64,000 nt of DNA from Ceratobasidium sp. AG-K (Eukaryota; Basidiomycota; Agaricomycetes; Cantharellales; Ceratobasidiaceae), in NCBI GenBank assembly GCA_037039685.1, contig JAWNGF010000006.1, forward strand, positions 2,356,001-2,420,000, in the 5' to 3' direction. Below the pieces are notes generated by a model. That model saw nothing but the letters and a program-made list of their open reading frames with translations. It was not told where the DNA came from and made no database searches. Within the stretch, counting starts at the first letter, position 1. Every line of letters starts with the position of its first letter. Made by a program: the position numbers and the translations under genes. This document shows positions 25,187 to 37,009 of this stretch, piece after piece.

Positions 25187-26390
25187 TTAAACTAAACAGG
25201 GTGACGTGGCTCCTGCACAGTTCGAGTTGAATTGACTTTCCGAAACCAACGTCGAATTGAAGTATGCCTATTCAGTGGTACGTCAGGCGAGTCTAAAGCA
25301 AGCGACAAGATGACTGACCTTGACGTAGTAGACTGTGGCAATCGCATCTTGGGTTGGCGGGCCCTGGCTCCAGCCGGCGAGTCCATCAGACCAAACGTTG
25401 AGGATAATGGATGATTCAAGAGTGGGCGAGTTCTTGGAAATGGTCTAGAGGCAAGTGCTACTCAGTTGTCCGTCAGGCGGCCGCAGTGGCGGGAGGACTG
25501 ACAGATTTGAGTCCGCCGTTCAGATAGTACTTGGTGAATCCGGGATGCCAGTCAAGGCGATGCTCGTTGAAAGCACTGGATAAGACGAAATCTGTCAGTA
25601 GGCGTGATAGAGCGACGGATAGATCGACTTGCGTAAAGTCGGCTCCTGGTACAATGATCTTCTTGTATGCCTCAGTGTCGGTGTTGCCGTTGACCAAGCC
25701 AGGATGGTTGGTTTGGTGAACGGTTTGGTAGTAGTAGTCATCCGAGCTCAGGAACTCTGTATCAGATAGGATGAGCGGGGATAATACGGTGCAAACTGTG
25801 TATTATCTCACCGACGTCAGCTTCTTGATTGGTATATGTATAGTTCTTGTATGTGAAGAATCCAAAGCATACGCCTGGTACCTGTGTACAGCTACAAAGT
25901 TAGAACGACTGATCTTGTAAGCAATGATACAACTTGCCGATGGAACAGTGGCTCTCATCCTGAAAGTCCCATACAGAATATCCCTGCGATGGGACTGAAT
26001 TCCAGCCGTCAAGACAGGGTCGGTGGAGTCGGGGCCGGAGGTATATGCCGAGGTCTTCATTCCTAAACCATAGTTATGGCCGTATACGTTGGCGGTAGTG
26101 TATTGCATCGTCTTGGGAGAACCATCATGGCTTTCAGGATAGCCGAAGACGCCGAAGTTGGAATTGAGAGCTGCGCTCCAACCAGCTGCAGCTGTAAAAT
26201 CCGAAACAAAAGATTCCCTCTGTCCGGGTCAGAGGTTCACTAACCATTCTAATGCCAAATTGAAAAGACTTACCCAGACAGCTCCAGTAGAGTCCTGATA
26301 CCCGCAAGCGCACGAAGACTGGCGTTCAGCCAAGATCGCAGCGGAAACAACAGCGACAGTGAGGGGTGCAAGCAACAGAGGGCGAGTCAT
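25187..26390 (-). CDS. Secreted GH16-like protein, copy 2
   Basis: Paralogue of the gene at 2684-3875 with the same exon plan. The start at 26390 gives MTRPLLLAPLTVAVVSAAIL, a signal peptide, then SSCACGYQDSTGAVWV. The core segments are DFTAAAGWSAALNSNFGVFG, ILYGTFRMRATVPS, then after a GC-AG intron (donor at 25937) VPGVCFGFFTYKNYTYTNQEADV. The active-site signature across the next intron is QEADVEFLSSD. GNTDTEAYKKIIVPGADFT and FNEHRLDWHPGFTKYYLNG follow, and the last exon ends NSNCAGATSPCLV, stop at 25187. The relatively long insert PDSTDPVLTAG distinguishes it from copies 1 and 3. It lies convergent with the S1/P1 nuclease gene, 150 bp apart. Confidence 0.8.
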
Positions 26391-26802
26391 ATTTGAAGCT
26401 ATGGAAGTTGTAAACAGCTCAAGTCTGTTTTGTGCTTCGCTACTTTTGTCTTATACAGTTCCCCACACAACGTGTCAAATAGCGCATATATTTGCAACAA
26501 TTCAGCCACCGACCAGGCCCTAGGGCACCTAGAGCGGAGTGTGTATGCGCAGTTGGAAGCGGGATATCTGAGCTATCGGACGCATGAGTTTCGACACGAA
26601 ACGAGTCGGAAACGGCGGAGTTACAGGCAAAACAACAACAAGGGGTCATTTAAATGGTTTTGTAGCGTGTTTCACCCAAAAACATGTTTTCGTCACCTCT
26701 CTTGATCACAGAATTTTGGTAGCCTGTAAAGGTTCTACATATATAAGAGAGTGTTTTGTGCTCCTTATTGTAGCATATACACATACTCCCCAGCTAATCT
26801 CG
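26391..26802. other. Intergenic upstream of GH16-2, left flank of transposon remnant
   Basis: About 410 bp. It should hold the GH16-2 promoter and the left end of the Tc1-type remnant. Terminal inverted repeats could not be identified by eye. Confidence 0.35.
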
Positions 26803-27480
26803 CTATGCCAAAGGCAATTTCTCAGTCCAAACTTGCTACTGTTCTTGCCGGGCTCGATAAAGGCGATAATTATGCCAAGATCGGCCGCGACGCCGGTGTT
26901 TCTCATGGAACCATCTCCAACATACGTGCCGAACATTGCCCTGACCTCAAAACATCGGTTGGCGGGCGTCCACGCAAACTTTCTGCTGTTGCAGCACGCC
27001 ACGCCGTACGCTTAATCACCCACCATAATTGCGTTTCGGCTGTCCAAGCGACACACACCGTCAATAATATTAGTGGGGTTCCTGTACACCCCAAAACTGT
27101 GCGCCGTGCGCTCAAAGCCGCTGGTTTAAGAGCCTTGAAGAAGGTCAAGAAGCCGAAGCTTAGCGCCAAGGTTAAGCGCCAGCGCCTTGCCTTTGCCCGG
27201 GCACACCAGCATTGGACTATTGTGGACTGGATGCAAGTGCTCTGGTCAGATGAGACCAAAGTTAATCGTCTTGGGTCAGATGGAATTCGGTGGGTGTGGG
27301 TCCGGGACGAGGATCGGCTCGATGGTCGGTTGGTCATTGAGACCGGGAACTTTGGGGGCGGCTCCTTGATGTTCTGGGGCTGTATGGGGTGATAATGCAT
27401 AGGTCTGCTTAAATGGCTTGATGATGAAGGAATCGAGGTTATGGGATGGTCACCGGAAAGTCGAAAATCTAAGCTCAAGC
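26803..27480 (+). mobile_element. Truncated Tc1/mariner-type transposase remnant
   Basis: The frame starting MPKAISQSKLATVLAGLDKG has two helix-turn-helix parts (YAKIGRDAGVSHGTISNI; VHPKTVRRALKAAGL) and the first catalytic Asp in QVLWSDETKVNRLGSDG. It reaches GGGSLMFWGCMG and then meets TGA at 27390-27392. Beyond the stop, TGGCTTGATGATGAAGGAAT encodes WLDDEG, the later family motif EGIEVMGWSP, but the block between the second catalytic Asp region and this point is missing or scrambled. The element is therefore internally deleted and inactive. It sits in the first of the two duplicated GH16 blocks and is not present at the matching place in the second. Confidence 0.8.
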
Positions 27481-27554
27481 GACGTCTGGGTGAGGCAGTG
27501 CGGGTGTCAATGGGACAAAATTACTTGGCTGGCAGGCCTTGAAGAACAATTCAA

Positions 27555-27690
27555 TCGTTATCTAGTGCCTAGATCAGATAACTAGGTACCCAAATTACGG
27601 ATACGAGTAAAATGCGGATAGTAGTTCAGTGCGACTTTAGGCCTGGATTCCGTTATCTAGTGTATCAGATAACTAGGTACCCGATACGAC
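27555..27690. repeat. Duplicated palindromic motif next to transposon remnant
   Basis: A motif of the form GTTATCTAGTG...CAGATAACTAGGTACCC occurs twice, about 95 bp apart (near 27557 and 27651). Each copy contains the inverted pair GTTATCT / AGATAAC and can fold into a small hairpin. It may be a transposon end or a small independent repeat. Confidence 0.5.
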
Positions 27691-27949
27691 AGTTCAGCAA
27701 TACCCATATACCGTACCATCCCCGTACCAGTAAGCTTGTGCCATTATTTGGACCGGCAAATACTGTGCCACCTATCAGGCAGTTCACCCAAACAAATAAA
27801 ATGGGACCAATCTGGAGTTGAAATTCCAAGCTTGACTGACGTCTCTCAGGGTTAGCTTGTGTGGTCGAGAGTTGTTGCAGCTACATTGTTCAAGCGTATC
27901 TAGCGCTCACTGTAACCACAATAGATCTGATACCTAATATAGACCTATA

Positions 27950-28870
27950 TCCAGGTGATTCATATCCATTGTGCGCTACTCGGGGAACCTGGGAATCCAA
28001 GGATTGATCGTCTGCACGGATCAGTCAAAAGGACTGGTGCGCTTTTGCAAATAAGATAGGATCCAAGATCCCCCAACAACAACTCATCGATCCTCGAGTT
28101 TGACAAACCCTCACCGACAAGAGCCTTCACAGTCATGTGTATGAACATTGAATGACCTTGGGCTGGCAATAATATAAATGCTGTAGTCAACCCATGTTCC
28201 TTCCTAAGAGCGTAGTAACCCGTAATCTTGTTTGAAGCCACGCAGTCTATTGGCAATCGCCCACTCATGGTATTCCTCTTCACACAACACCACTCATCCT
28301 GTCGGATGGATTTTATGGCTCCATAGGATTCAGTGCGGGAGTTTAACTGGCCGACCTGGCCGAGTAGATACCAGCCCCTACCTCAATAGGCCCAAGTGAC
28401 CCACACTATGCTCGGCCGCAACACAAGGGGATCGGAAGTTATTCAATTAGGATCGTCCCGGAACATTCATTCCGTAGCTGCTCACCAGACCGTGGTGGCT
28501 CAGGGGTATGTCGGCTAAACTATGTCTATTTCTGTTGTGCGAGAGACCGTGGGGGTAGGCACGCATTGTCGATGGGAATGTATGATGTATATGCACAAAA
28601 CCACGGCTACCGAGAGGATGATAACTACCAGTCGCTGACAAGACGTCCAGAAGGATAGTTTACGTGCACCGGGAGAGTACGCTTTACATGCCCCAGAAGG
28701 CATACCTAAGCTGTAAGGAATAGGCTGACCCAAGGAGCAGAGCATCAGACTCGAGATTACGACCACATGCCGGACACCAGAGCTTATCGGTAATGTAGTG
28801 ATTCTTGCCAGAACGGACGGCTTTTTGTAGTATGTTCGGACTCATTACTGCTCAGTCACGTTTATTGACA
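27950..28870 (-). pseudogene. Degenerate unrecognised segment X1 (paralogue of X2)
   Basis: Reading on the minus strand, short open pieces are homologous to those in 31240-32330: here LGSYLICKSAPVLLTDPC, there DGSYFICNREVLSSADPC. A piece starting MSPNILQKAVRSGKNHYITD with a CPACG pair lies at the upstream end (about 28860), and a hydrophobic stretch LVVIILSVAVVLCIYIIHSH near 28560-28650 looks like a membrane segment. No continuous splice chain could be built. It may be a multi-exon membrane-protein gene that has decayed. The protein family was not recognised. Confidence 0.4.
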
Positions 28871-29747
28871 TAGGATGGATCAGGAAACCTATCAGATATT
28901 GGGTTTGATCGCTATAGCTAGGTGCTATGCTAAATTATATTAAATATGCAAATACTCAATACCCCAACGGCATTAGGTAGAAACTTGCCAAGGTATTCGG
29001 CAGCCGATGCGTGTGACTACGTGCCGCTGAAACAAAATTGGCCACTAATGGATGAAAAATTATGAATACATCCACAATGCTATATATTCCCCCCGCATTT
29101 CCCAATCTATGTCTACTTCCCTCGGGACCCTCAAGGAGCTTTGAGACGTACCAGGAACAAAATCTATTTTGTAGGCGTACTTGCCTTTCCTATTCTTATG
29201 ACCATTTTCCCGTAAGAAATTCCGACAACCAAACTCCGCCTACATCCGTAGGTGCATGCGAGGTAAACCCGTATCTGCTCTGAGATTTTTTGGTTCCAGC
29301 TCTTGATCCAAGTGCTAAAGTGCCACATCACCCACACCCCCAGACGTTCTCGACCCATGCTAATTGGTGACGCTATCAGAAGCGTTCTAAGCTGAACCGA
29401 ATCGCTTACGTTAATCAAAATTTGCATAATTCTCACAATTGAGGTTGCTGTAAGCGCACATCTTGATTAAACGATAGATGGCTGGGGGCAAGCACTGCAC
29501 CATAACGAGTCACTGTGTTTGCTAAAACACGGGGCCGAATCAGATAGTGCTAAAATTGCAGCGAATTATACAATCATAACTAGGAGCTCTGATTCTAATT
29601 CAACCAAGGAAATTTCCCTGCAATGGGTTTTGTGTATTCGAGTAGAGACAGTGCATACATCCTGATCAAAACATGCATCCATCAGGCACAAAAACACGCT
29701 ACACAATGCCATGCGTTGATATGTACTACTCGATCAGCCTCTGCATC
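28871..29747. other. Intergenic, no supported gene
   Basis: About 880 bp, AT-rich, lying between X1 and the 3' end of GH16-3. The small open frames on both strands carry no recognisable motif. Confidence 0.4.
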
Positions 29748-30931
29748 TTAAACTAGGCAAGGGGACTTGTTTGCGGATGCTGCGCACTGCGAGTTGAATT
29801 GACTTTCCGTCAATCTCGTCGAGTTAAAGTATGCCTTTTCACGAGTGTGTTAGGCAAGTCCAAACCAGGTGATATTATATCTGACCTTGATGTAGTAGAT
29901 CGTGGCAATCGCATCCTGGGTTGGCGGACCCTGGCTCCAGGGAGTTCCGTCGGACCAAACGTTGGCAATAAGAGACGAGGGAAGGGTAGGCGAGTTCTTG
30001 CGAATGAGCTGTAGGCAGATAAATTTTCGTTAGATGTGAAGTTAGAGTGTTGAGGTATACTGACAGATTTGAGTGCACCGTTCAAGTGGTAGATGGTCAG
30101 CGTTGGAAGCCAGTCAAGGCGATGTTCGTTGAAAGCACTGAGCGAGATAAATACCGTCAGTAAACGTGAAGGAGCCACAGCTATAGACTTGCGTAAAGTC
30201 AGCACCCGGTACGGTGATCTTCTTGTATGCGTCGGTATCTGTGTTCCCGTTGACCACGCCAGGATGGTTGGTGTGATGGACCACCTGGTGGTAGTTGTCG
30301 TCCGAGCTCAAGAACTCTGCACGCGATATAATAGTAAGCGCAGATGATGCGGCAAGACCATGCGTTTTCCTACCGATATCAGATTCTTGGTTTGTATAAG
30401 TACGGTTCTTGTACGTGAAGAACCCGAAGCATACACCTGGCACCTGAGTAAAACTGCGCATTTAAAACCATGCTGGTATAAACGAATATACTACTTGCCG
30501 TTGGAACAGTAGCCCTCATCCTGAAACTTCCGTAAAGGATATCGTCGCGGAGGGTGCGAATTCCAGCCGTCTTGACAGGACCAGAGCCAGAGTAGGCCGA
30601 GGTCTTTAATCCCAGACCGTCGTTGTAGCCATACACATTTTCCTTTGTATATTTTATTTCCTTGGGAGCGCCTTCATGAGTCTCGCCGTAGTCGAATACC
30701 TCGAAGTAGTTATTGACTATCGTGTTCCAGCCTAGCGTAAAATCGGCCTCCATTCTTTCTCGCTGTAGATGCTCTAGGTTTAATGGTAGATTTAATACAG
30801 GTGATAGAACTCACCCAGAGAGAACCACTGCTGTCCTTGTACCCACATGCGCATGTGGACTGGCGTTCACCCAACGCCGCAGCGGAAACGGCGGCAATTA
30901 CGAGAGGTGCGAGCAACAGAGAGCGCACCAT
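29748..30931 (-). CDS. Secreted GH16-like protein, copy 3
   Basis: Third paralogue of the family. The start at 30931 gives MVRSLLLAPLVIAAVSAAAL, a signal peptide, then STCACGYKDSSGSLW. Core: RERMEADFTLGWNTIVNNYF, VFDYGETHEGAPKEIKYTKE, GLGLKTSAYSGSGPVKTAG, ILYGSFRMRATVPT, then a GC-AG intron with donor at 30498, at the same place as in the other copies. Next is VPGVCFGFFTYKNRTYTNQE; the active-site signature is QESDIEFLSSD. GNTDTDAYKKITVPGADFT follows, and the last exon ends NSQCAASANKSPCLV, stop at 29748. The TATAAAA on the minus strand at 30983-30989 is a likely core promoter. Catalytic Glu/Asp/Glu are present, so activity is plausible. Confidence 0.8.
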
Positions 30932-30982
30932 AGTAGAACAGCTGTAGAACTCGAGTCTATATTTTTTCGTTGCAGCTATCGT

Positions 30983-30989
30983 ATTTTAT
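30983..30989 (-). promoter_or_regulatory. TATA box of GH16 copy 3
   Basis: TATAAAA on the minus strand, about 55 bp upstream of the start codon at 30931. Confidence 0.45.
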
Positions 30990-31239
30990 ATCCAGCTGTG
31001 CAACGAGAAGACAATCTCCGAGGCAGTGCGTGAATGAGTGTTACTGCGTTGGTAGATCCGGATTCCATCGCCTAGTGTCTTGGCTCTGATGACGAGAGCA
31101 TTCGAACCATCGCCCATCAGGAGGTAAGGTACACAACCCACGGGCTTGAGCAAAATGGGTAGTTCAACGGCTCTATTCATGCATGGCGAATGAAAATTCC
31201 CGTACCCATAGACTTACGTTGTTGTTCGCGTAGGTCAAT

Positions 31240-32330
31240 ACAGTATCACCCACCGAGTGGCCCAATCTGAGTAAACAAACTGAAGCCTATCAAATTGAAT
31301 TTTAATATTGGCCGAGGGCCCGAGACATGAGTCCACGTAACCCAGGAACTTATTGCGACGTCGTTGTAAGTGTGGTCGGCGCTCACTACTGTAACGTAAG
31401 CAGATTTCATACTCGATGAGTCCTTCATACAGATCATTTCATAGGTGCTGTGCATTACTCGGGGATGTACTCGGGAATTTGGGAAGTAACGGTATTGATT
31501 GGCCGCATGGATCAGCCGAGGAAAGTACTTCTCTGTTGCAAATAAAATATGATCCATCAACACCGCCATCCTCAAGTTCGGCAAATCTTTCAAGTTTACC
31601 GACGAGAACCTCCTGGCCTGCATTATCGGCAGCAAACAAACATTTCTTTGACGAAAAGTAGGATGTTTCACCCGACCTATACTTCACCGTGTATCGCAAC
31701 GATCTCAGAGTACCTTTTTTGCAGCTACACCGTTCAACTAATCTCGTGGAATTGTCTTTCAAACGATGCCACTATTTTTGTCTGGTGGATTTTATTGCTC
31801 AATGTAAGTGAGTCACATAATTCCGTACGGGTGTTTCTCTGCCGACTCGGCCGCGACGTGGATCTAGGTTCATTACCCCACGCTCGGCTGCAATTCAAGG
31901 AGACCAAGGAGTGCCTAACTGGGACCATCCCGAACATTCACTATCCACGGTGATTCGGGCATATGTTGACAGCATCATATCTATTGCTTTTGTGCATGGG
32001 ATCATGGAGCACGCACGTGTCATTGGTGAGAGTGCATGATCTATATTTGTACAAAACCGGAGCTGCGGAGGGGACAATAGTGCACTACCGTGAATAGGAA
32101 GGTGATGATGGGAGAAGGCATATGCGTAATGTAGGTGTGGCACTTATTCACAAGGCCACGATGGCTTACCTAACTTATGAAATGCAGGCGAGCCCAAGGA
32201 GCGGAGCAGCAGACTTGAGAACTAGCGCCGTTATGCTGCTGACAACTGATCCGTGACTGAGATCATCTTACCAGCCTTGCCATCATCCCCGTTTGGCACG
32301 GGCAGCTTTTCCTAATGTACTTAGCGTTGG
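31240..32330 (-). pseudogene. Degenerate unrecognised segment X2 (paralogue of X1)
   Basis: Homologous to 27950-28870 over several patches, for example the matching CCGAACATTCA / GGAACATTCA region and the CCCAAGGAGC region on the plus strand. The best minus-strand open piece (31439-31762) contains QEVLVGKLERFAELEDG and GSYFICNREVLSSADPC. The matching order GH16-2 / X1 and GH16-3 / X2 shows that the two genes were duplicated as a block. No intact gene could be reconstructed and no family was recognised. Confidence 0.4.
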
Positions 32331-34685
32331 CCCGCGCATCTTCGCTGAGCTTATGTTCGTCTCCGTAAATATTCACGCGGCTCTCTAAGTCAAGTTCTAA
32401 AGTGTATGGTGTGGGACGCAGCGCTAGCCTGCGGAGGCACCATAAATTTGCCTGATACTTGGCCGCAGGATAAACACGACGATGCCACGCGACCGGTTTG
32501 CTTTCCCTTCATCCCTCCACCACTACTACTAGGGGTGGTAATGGTAATGATACTAATTAAATAAAGTCACAAGATAGGCGGATGATAGGAATAAGATAAT
32601 ATTCCAATAGACGCCCGTCATTGTGACACTTTGTAATAAGATAGGGTGTGATAAGATGGAAATTTCTAGTTAACAGCAAGCAAGCAATGATATCATGATA
32701 GGCTGCCAGGTCATGTGCATCACCAAATATGGTGTCCTTTGTCATCAGTTACCGCATGCGATCGCCGCCCCCCAAGATCATTGTATACCTGGGTCAGTTC
32801 CTGATGTAACAGACCAAACGCCAAAGCTCTTACGGACCCATGAACGACACACAAAGACCAAAATGATAGCATGCAAGGCGGATTTTGAGTTGCTCGTGGT
32901 AATAAATTTCCATATATTTCCGTACAACTGCAGGAATCCCCCTTATCGTGTTGTATTGCGCTACTTGGGCAGCTCTAATGGCTTTTTAAAGATGGAAACA
33001 AGGCTTACGTGAGTAAAAAGACCGTTCACTGAACTCTTAACAGCTTTGCTCGTGATTTACCGCACACTACAACCACGAGAGCCTCCGCCAAATTCCCGTT
33101 GTTTCGGGGCGAGCTCCTGGCATGTGAGTGTATTAGCATGCTCAGCGCGTTTGTTACACGACAACCTGCCAGATATGGTTTCCAGATGGATCTGGTGTTT
33201 CGCCTTCCGGACCTCATATCTTGTATGTAACTAAATAGAACTCATTAAATACAATAGGATAGTCGAAATACAATAAGAATAGGATAAAATAAAGATAATG
33301 GCTCCACAGAATCGGATAGTATTTGATAACAATCTGATCTATCACAAATTATCTTACCACTATCATCGCCAGCCCTATCCACTACACCTTGCACGGTATC
33401 ATCGATGTAGGCTAGACACTCTCACGCCGAGAGGCCGCTTTGCGAACTCCTTCACAAGCATCACCTCCCCTGCCCGTTTCCTCTCCTTGTCCTACACGTC
33501 CGCCGCATATAGTTAGTACAGGTATGCCGCCGACCCAGGCGAGTCCCTGCTCTTCGGGTTCGGCGGCCCGATCCCTCAGCTTTCGGCGCGCTCCCGAGTT
33601 GGCGTCCAGTCCAATTCCCCATCCTTGCCACGTTCTGTGTCGTTCAATAACATAGTTACCACCAGTAAATATGGGCCCGGAGCCCCGTTGTTGTACCTAC
33701 TAGTACTATTGGTTGTCCGCCAGCCATGTACCGCAAGACCGAGTTAAGGCGGACGCATGTCATACCGAACCCTGCAAGATTCTGCTTAGATGGCAATACC
33801 TTGAACAAGCTAGCTGCTGGCGAGGTGCCATGTATTCGGCGTGTGTGAGAAAAAGTCTAACACCACTTAGCAAACCACCACACCGCTCGGGGACGGCGAT
33901 CCGCTCTCGAGTGCTAGCTGGGTTCATCGAAATCGAAGTACTGCCCTCAAGCACGAAAATCAGGAGAAACTCAACGGTATCGAGCCCAATTGACACCGTG
34001 GAGGCCAGATCCCCGTAAAATATGGAATTTTATGCGGACATTTTCTCCGCATCGTTGGTAAAATACGGCAGTAAACCTCGTATTTTGGTCGGCGCTTGTT
34101 GGACTGGCTTGATCTCGACGCTGGATCTAGAGAGGTAAGGCGCAAAGCGCCATCGCACAAACATATTTGGCTGCATCCCCTCACTGAATCACCTGGCACA
34201 GCGGCTCTAGACTATAGTCGTAAAACTTCAAAAGATGGCTTTCCCGCAGCTATAATTATGGCTGATCACATCGCTCGATTAAATATACCGGGTAGTAATA
34301 TTTCAGCCCGTGATACACCATGCCCGTAAATGGTTTTATCAATCAAACGGCACATACCCCCCATCCGCTTCGTTGCCCTCTCGTGAGAGAATGGAACTAC
34401 TTCCGCTCAACGATCAACCCTACCTATGACGGAGCTCTAAAATCCGAAAGTCAATTTGTCACGCAAATCCGAATATTACTTCAAACGTTACCATCTCAGC
34501 CTTCTTTAGCCTTTGACCCTGCCTTGTTCAATCACGCTATTGGACCTAGTACTCGAAAATCGCACGACAGAAGCGCAAAGCACGTACCAGTGGTCACTTC
34601 GGCATCTCTCGGTATACCATGCCGATCGCCGCGGCTTTCTGTGGGAGCTGTTTTCACCTTGAACGCTCGGGGCGTAGGCGAGCCG
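32331..34685. other. Long intergenic stretch, AT-rich, no supported gene
   Basis: About 2.3 kb. Two AT-rich zones with GATAAGAT-like words (32540-32660 and 33240-33400) are partly inverted copies of each other, with a CCACC/GGTGG-rich edge at 32517-32540. The open frames in between (for example 33298-33516 and 34320-34784) have no recognisable protein; the last overlaps the nitrilase promoter and start. It could be a decayed mobile element. Confidence 0.4.
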
Positions 34686-34692
34686 TATAAAA
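34686..34692 (+). promoter_or_regulatory. TATA box of nitrilase gene
   Basis: TATAAAA, 82 bp upstream of the ATG at 34774. Confidence 0.5.
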
Positions 34693-34773
34693 GTCCTTAT
34701 GAGGATCTTGTCCCCCCTCACAACTCACGTCGACTCGTCTCTGCAATTCAATCGCAACCGTACCAGTTTGAAC

Positions 34774-36263
34774 ATGCCGGTTAACTTTACCCCTTCCAAT
34801 GCCGATACTCGCTCCTTCAAGGTTGCTGCTGTTCAGGCAGAGCCCGTCTGGCTCGACCTCGAAGGCTCGGTGAACAAGACCATCAGCATTATCAACGAGG
34901 CCGCTTCCAATGGAGCCAAGGTAGGTACCACTGGAACTTTTATCGCGCATATATACTGACTTTTCTTGATAGATTATTGGGTTCCCAGAAGTGTTTATTC
35001 CCGGGTATCCATGGACGCCATGGGCCCAAAACTTCGCAGTTGCTGCCCCGGTACTCAAAGCTTACCAAGCCAACTCTCTGCCCCTTCACTCGCCTCAGAT
35101 GCAGCGCATTCAAGACGCTGTCAAGGCAGCTGGAGTCGAGATTGTGTTAGGATTTTCTGAGAGAGACGCCGGCTCGTTGTACATCGCTCAAGTCACGATT
35201 ACTTCTGATGGGCGCATCGCGAACCACCGTCGTAAGATCAAGGTCCGTTCGTCATTCCAGTTCAAGAGATTGCAATGCAACCACTAACTTATGAACATGC
35301 AGCCGACCCATTATGAGAAGACCATCTATGGGGATGGATCTGCTCAGAGCGTATTTAACGTCGTTCAGACCAAATATGGGCGACTTGGTAGCCTCAATTG
35401 CGTGAGTCCAGTCATTTACCAAGTTTTTCCCAACCAATCAAGTTGACTTGGTGACATGTTTTAGTGGGAACATATACAGCCACGTGAGTGTTTGGTTGGG
35501 ACTCTAGAACTAGTTTACTAATAAACACTTATGCACTTAGTACTCAAGGCTCACTTTTACAGCCAACACCCTCAAATCTTCGTCGGTGGTTGGTGGCCCG
35601 CTTTCACACCCTACGAAGGAGGTTCGCCGTACATTGTCTCTGGTGAGGCTTCAAGTCGCATGACTCAGATGGTCGCAATGGAAGGATCCGCGTTCGGGAT
35701 CGTAGGATGCCAGGTCGTCAGTAAAGAAGGAGCTGAAAAAATGAAGGTGTGATGGATGAGATTCAGTACTAAGCGTTCTTCTAACAGTCCATCAGATTAA
35801 TGGGTTCCCGTGGTTCAAGTTCCCAGGAGGTGGCTTCTCAACCGTAAGTAATAATTTTTGAACCAAATTGCACCTTCAGTTTTATTTACGTATCATAATC
35901 TAGGTCTACGGTCCAGATGGCTCACAGCTTGTAGAGCCTGTAGACCCTGGTGTCGAAGCGATCTTATACGCAGAAATTTCCCTTGATAAAATCGACGAGG
36001 TCAAGCTTGTGGCAGACAACCAGGTTGGTTACAGATACAGAACGCGGATACTGAAACAGCTGATGGAATTTATGTAGGGCAATTACTCTCGCAATGATTT
36101 GTTCCATTTGGTGGTCCACAACAAAGGTGCACACAACTGGCACGCGTCGACTTACGAGAACTCCAAGGAACAGGCCGCCATAAACACAATTTATGGTGAG
36201 GTCAATAATCTTGCTGCCCTTGGGCTCAAGGCTGTCGATACTGAGGAAGAAGAGCAAAATTAA
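34774..36263 (+). CDS. Nitrilase / cyanide hydratase family enzyme
   Basis: Eight exons (34774-34920, 34973-35242, 35303-35401, 35465-35483, 35541-35746, 35796-35843, 35904-36023, 36078-36263) give 364 residues. The carbon-nitrogen hydrolase fold shows its catalytic triad: Glu in [13 protein letters not shown], Lys in NHRRKIKPTHYEK, Cys in GSLNCWEHIQPLL. The CWEH context and the length are typical of fungal cyanide hydratases and nitrilases. These turn cyanide into formamide or nitriles into acids and ammonia. Which substrate is used cannot be read from the sequence. The fourth exon is only 19 bp and carries the residues right after the catalytic Cys. There is no signal peptide, so it is likely cytosolic. 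In plant pathogens such enzymes detoxify cyanide released by host tissue. Confidence 0.9.
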
Positions 36264-37009
36264 AGCCTGCGGATCACGGGTACTTGCAAATCCAGAATCG
36301 AGTGTAAATTAGAACGTAATAAAATCTACCTGTATCTTAAAATTCGTTGGATGCGAGTCGACCGTAGTTGTGATCGGAGAACGGGACTTCTAGCGGCGCG
36401 GGATTAATTAGCGTGGCTTTGTGATTTAACCATAGGCATAGAGGTATGAGCAAGACGCATTCAACGACTCAAGATCATACTAGTACGATGAATCGGGCAG
36501 CGTTTGTCAAGGATGCAGGTGCATGAAAGCTGCTCCTATACACCACTAGGACCGATGGCACGGCATTTTCAAATGATTGGTACTTTCAAGCAGCAAACTT
36601 CATTAGTAAATTCGGGGAATGCTGCCGTCAATCCATCAACACACGCGATGCAGAGGAAGAGTCATATGGCTCCCCACGTGGAACGATTACGCTTGTGAAG
36701 AGGGAATCGAACCGGAGCAAATCGGCTGCGGACGCACGTTTGACACAAACCGATCGCATGTTCATTTTGGCTGTTTGAACGTGAGTCGGGTACCCGCGTG
36801 TATACGCGTATGCGGGCAACCCATGAAAGCTGTGGATGTCATTGGAGCGTAAGCGCCCAGTTGATACGACGGGGGTTTGATGAGCCTCGATCAAACTCAC
36901 GTGTTATTGACATCGTGACCCAAGCTCCGGATCCAACTTCCATATATATAACCTAGCCAACAGCGAATAACTCTCCTCCGCCATCGCTGCATCGTGTACA
37001 TACACCGGA
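36264..37009. other. Intergenic, no supported gene
   Basis: About 750 bp between two genes on the same strand. No RNA gene or convincing open frame was seen. The last 100 bp, which contain a run of TATATATA at 36942-36949, form the promoter of the next gene. Confidence 0.4.

Noticed and set aside
34320..34784. Plus-strand open frame of about 155 codons before the nitrilase
   Set aside because: It overlaps the TATA box and start of the nitrilase and has no recognised motif.
36690..36720. Another GGTTCGATTCCC T-loop-like string
   Set aside because: No cloverleaf can be built around it.
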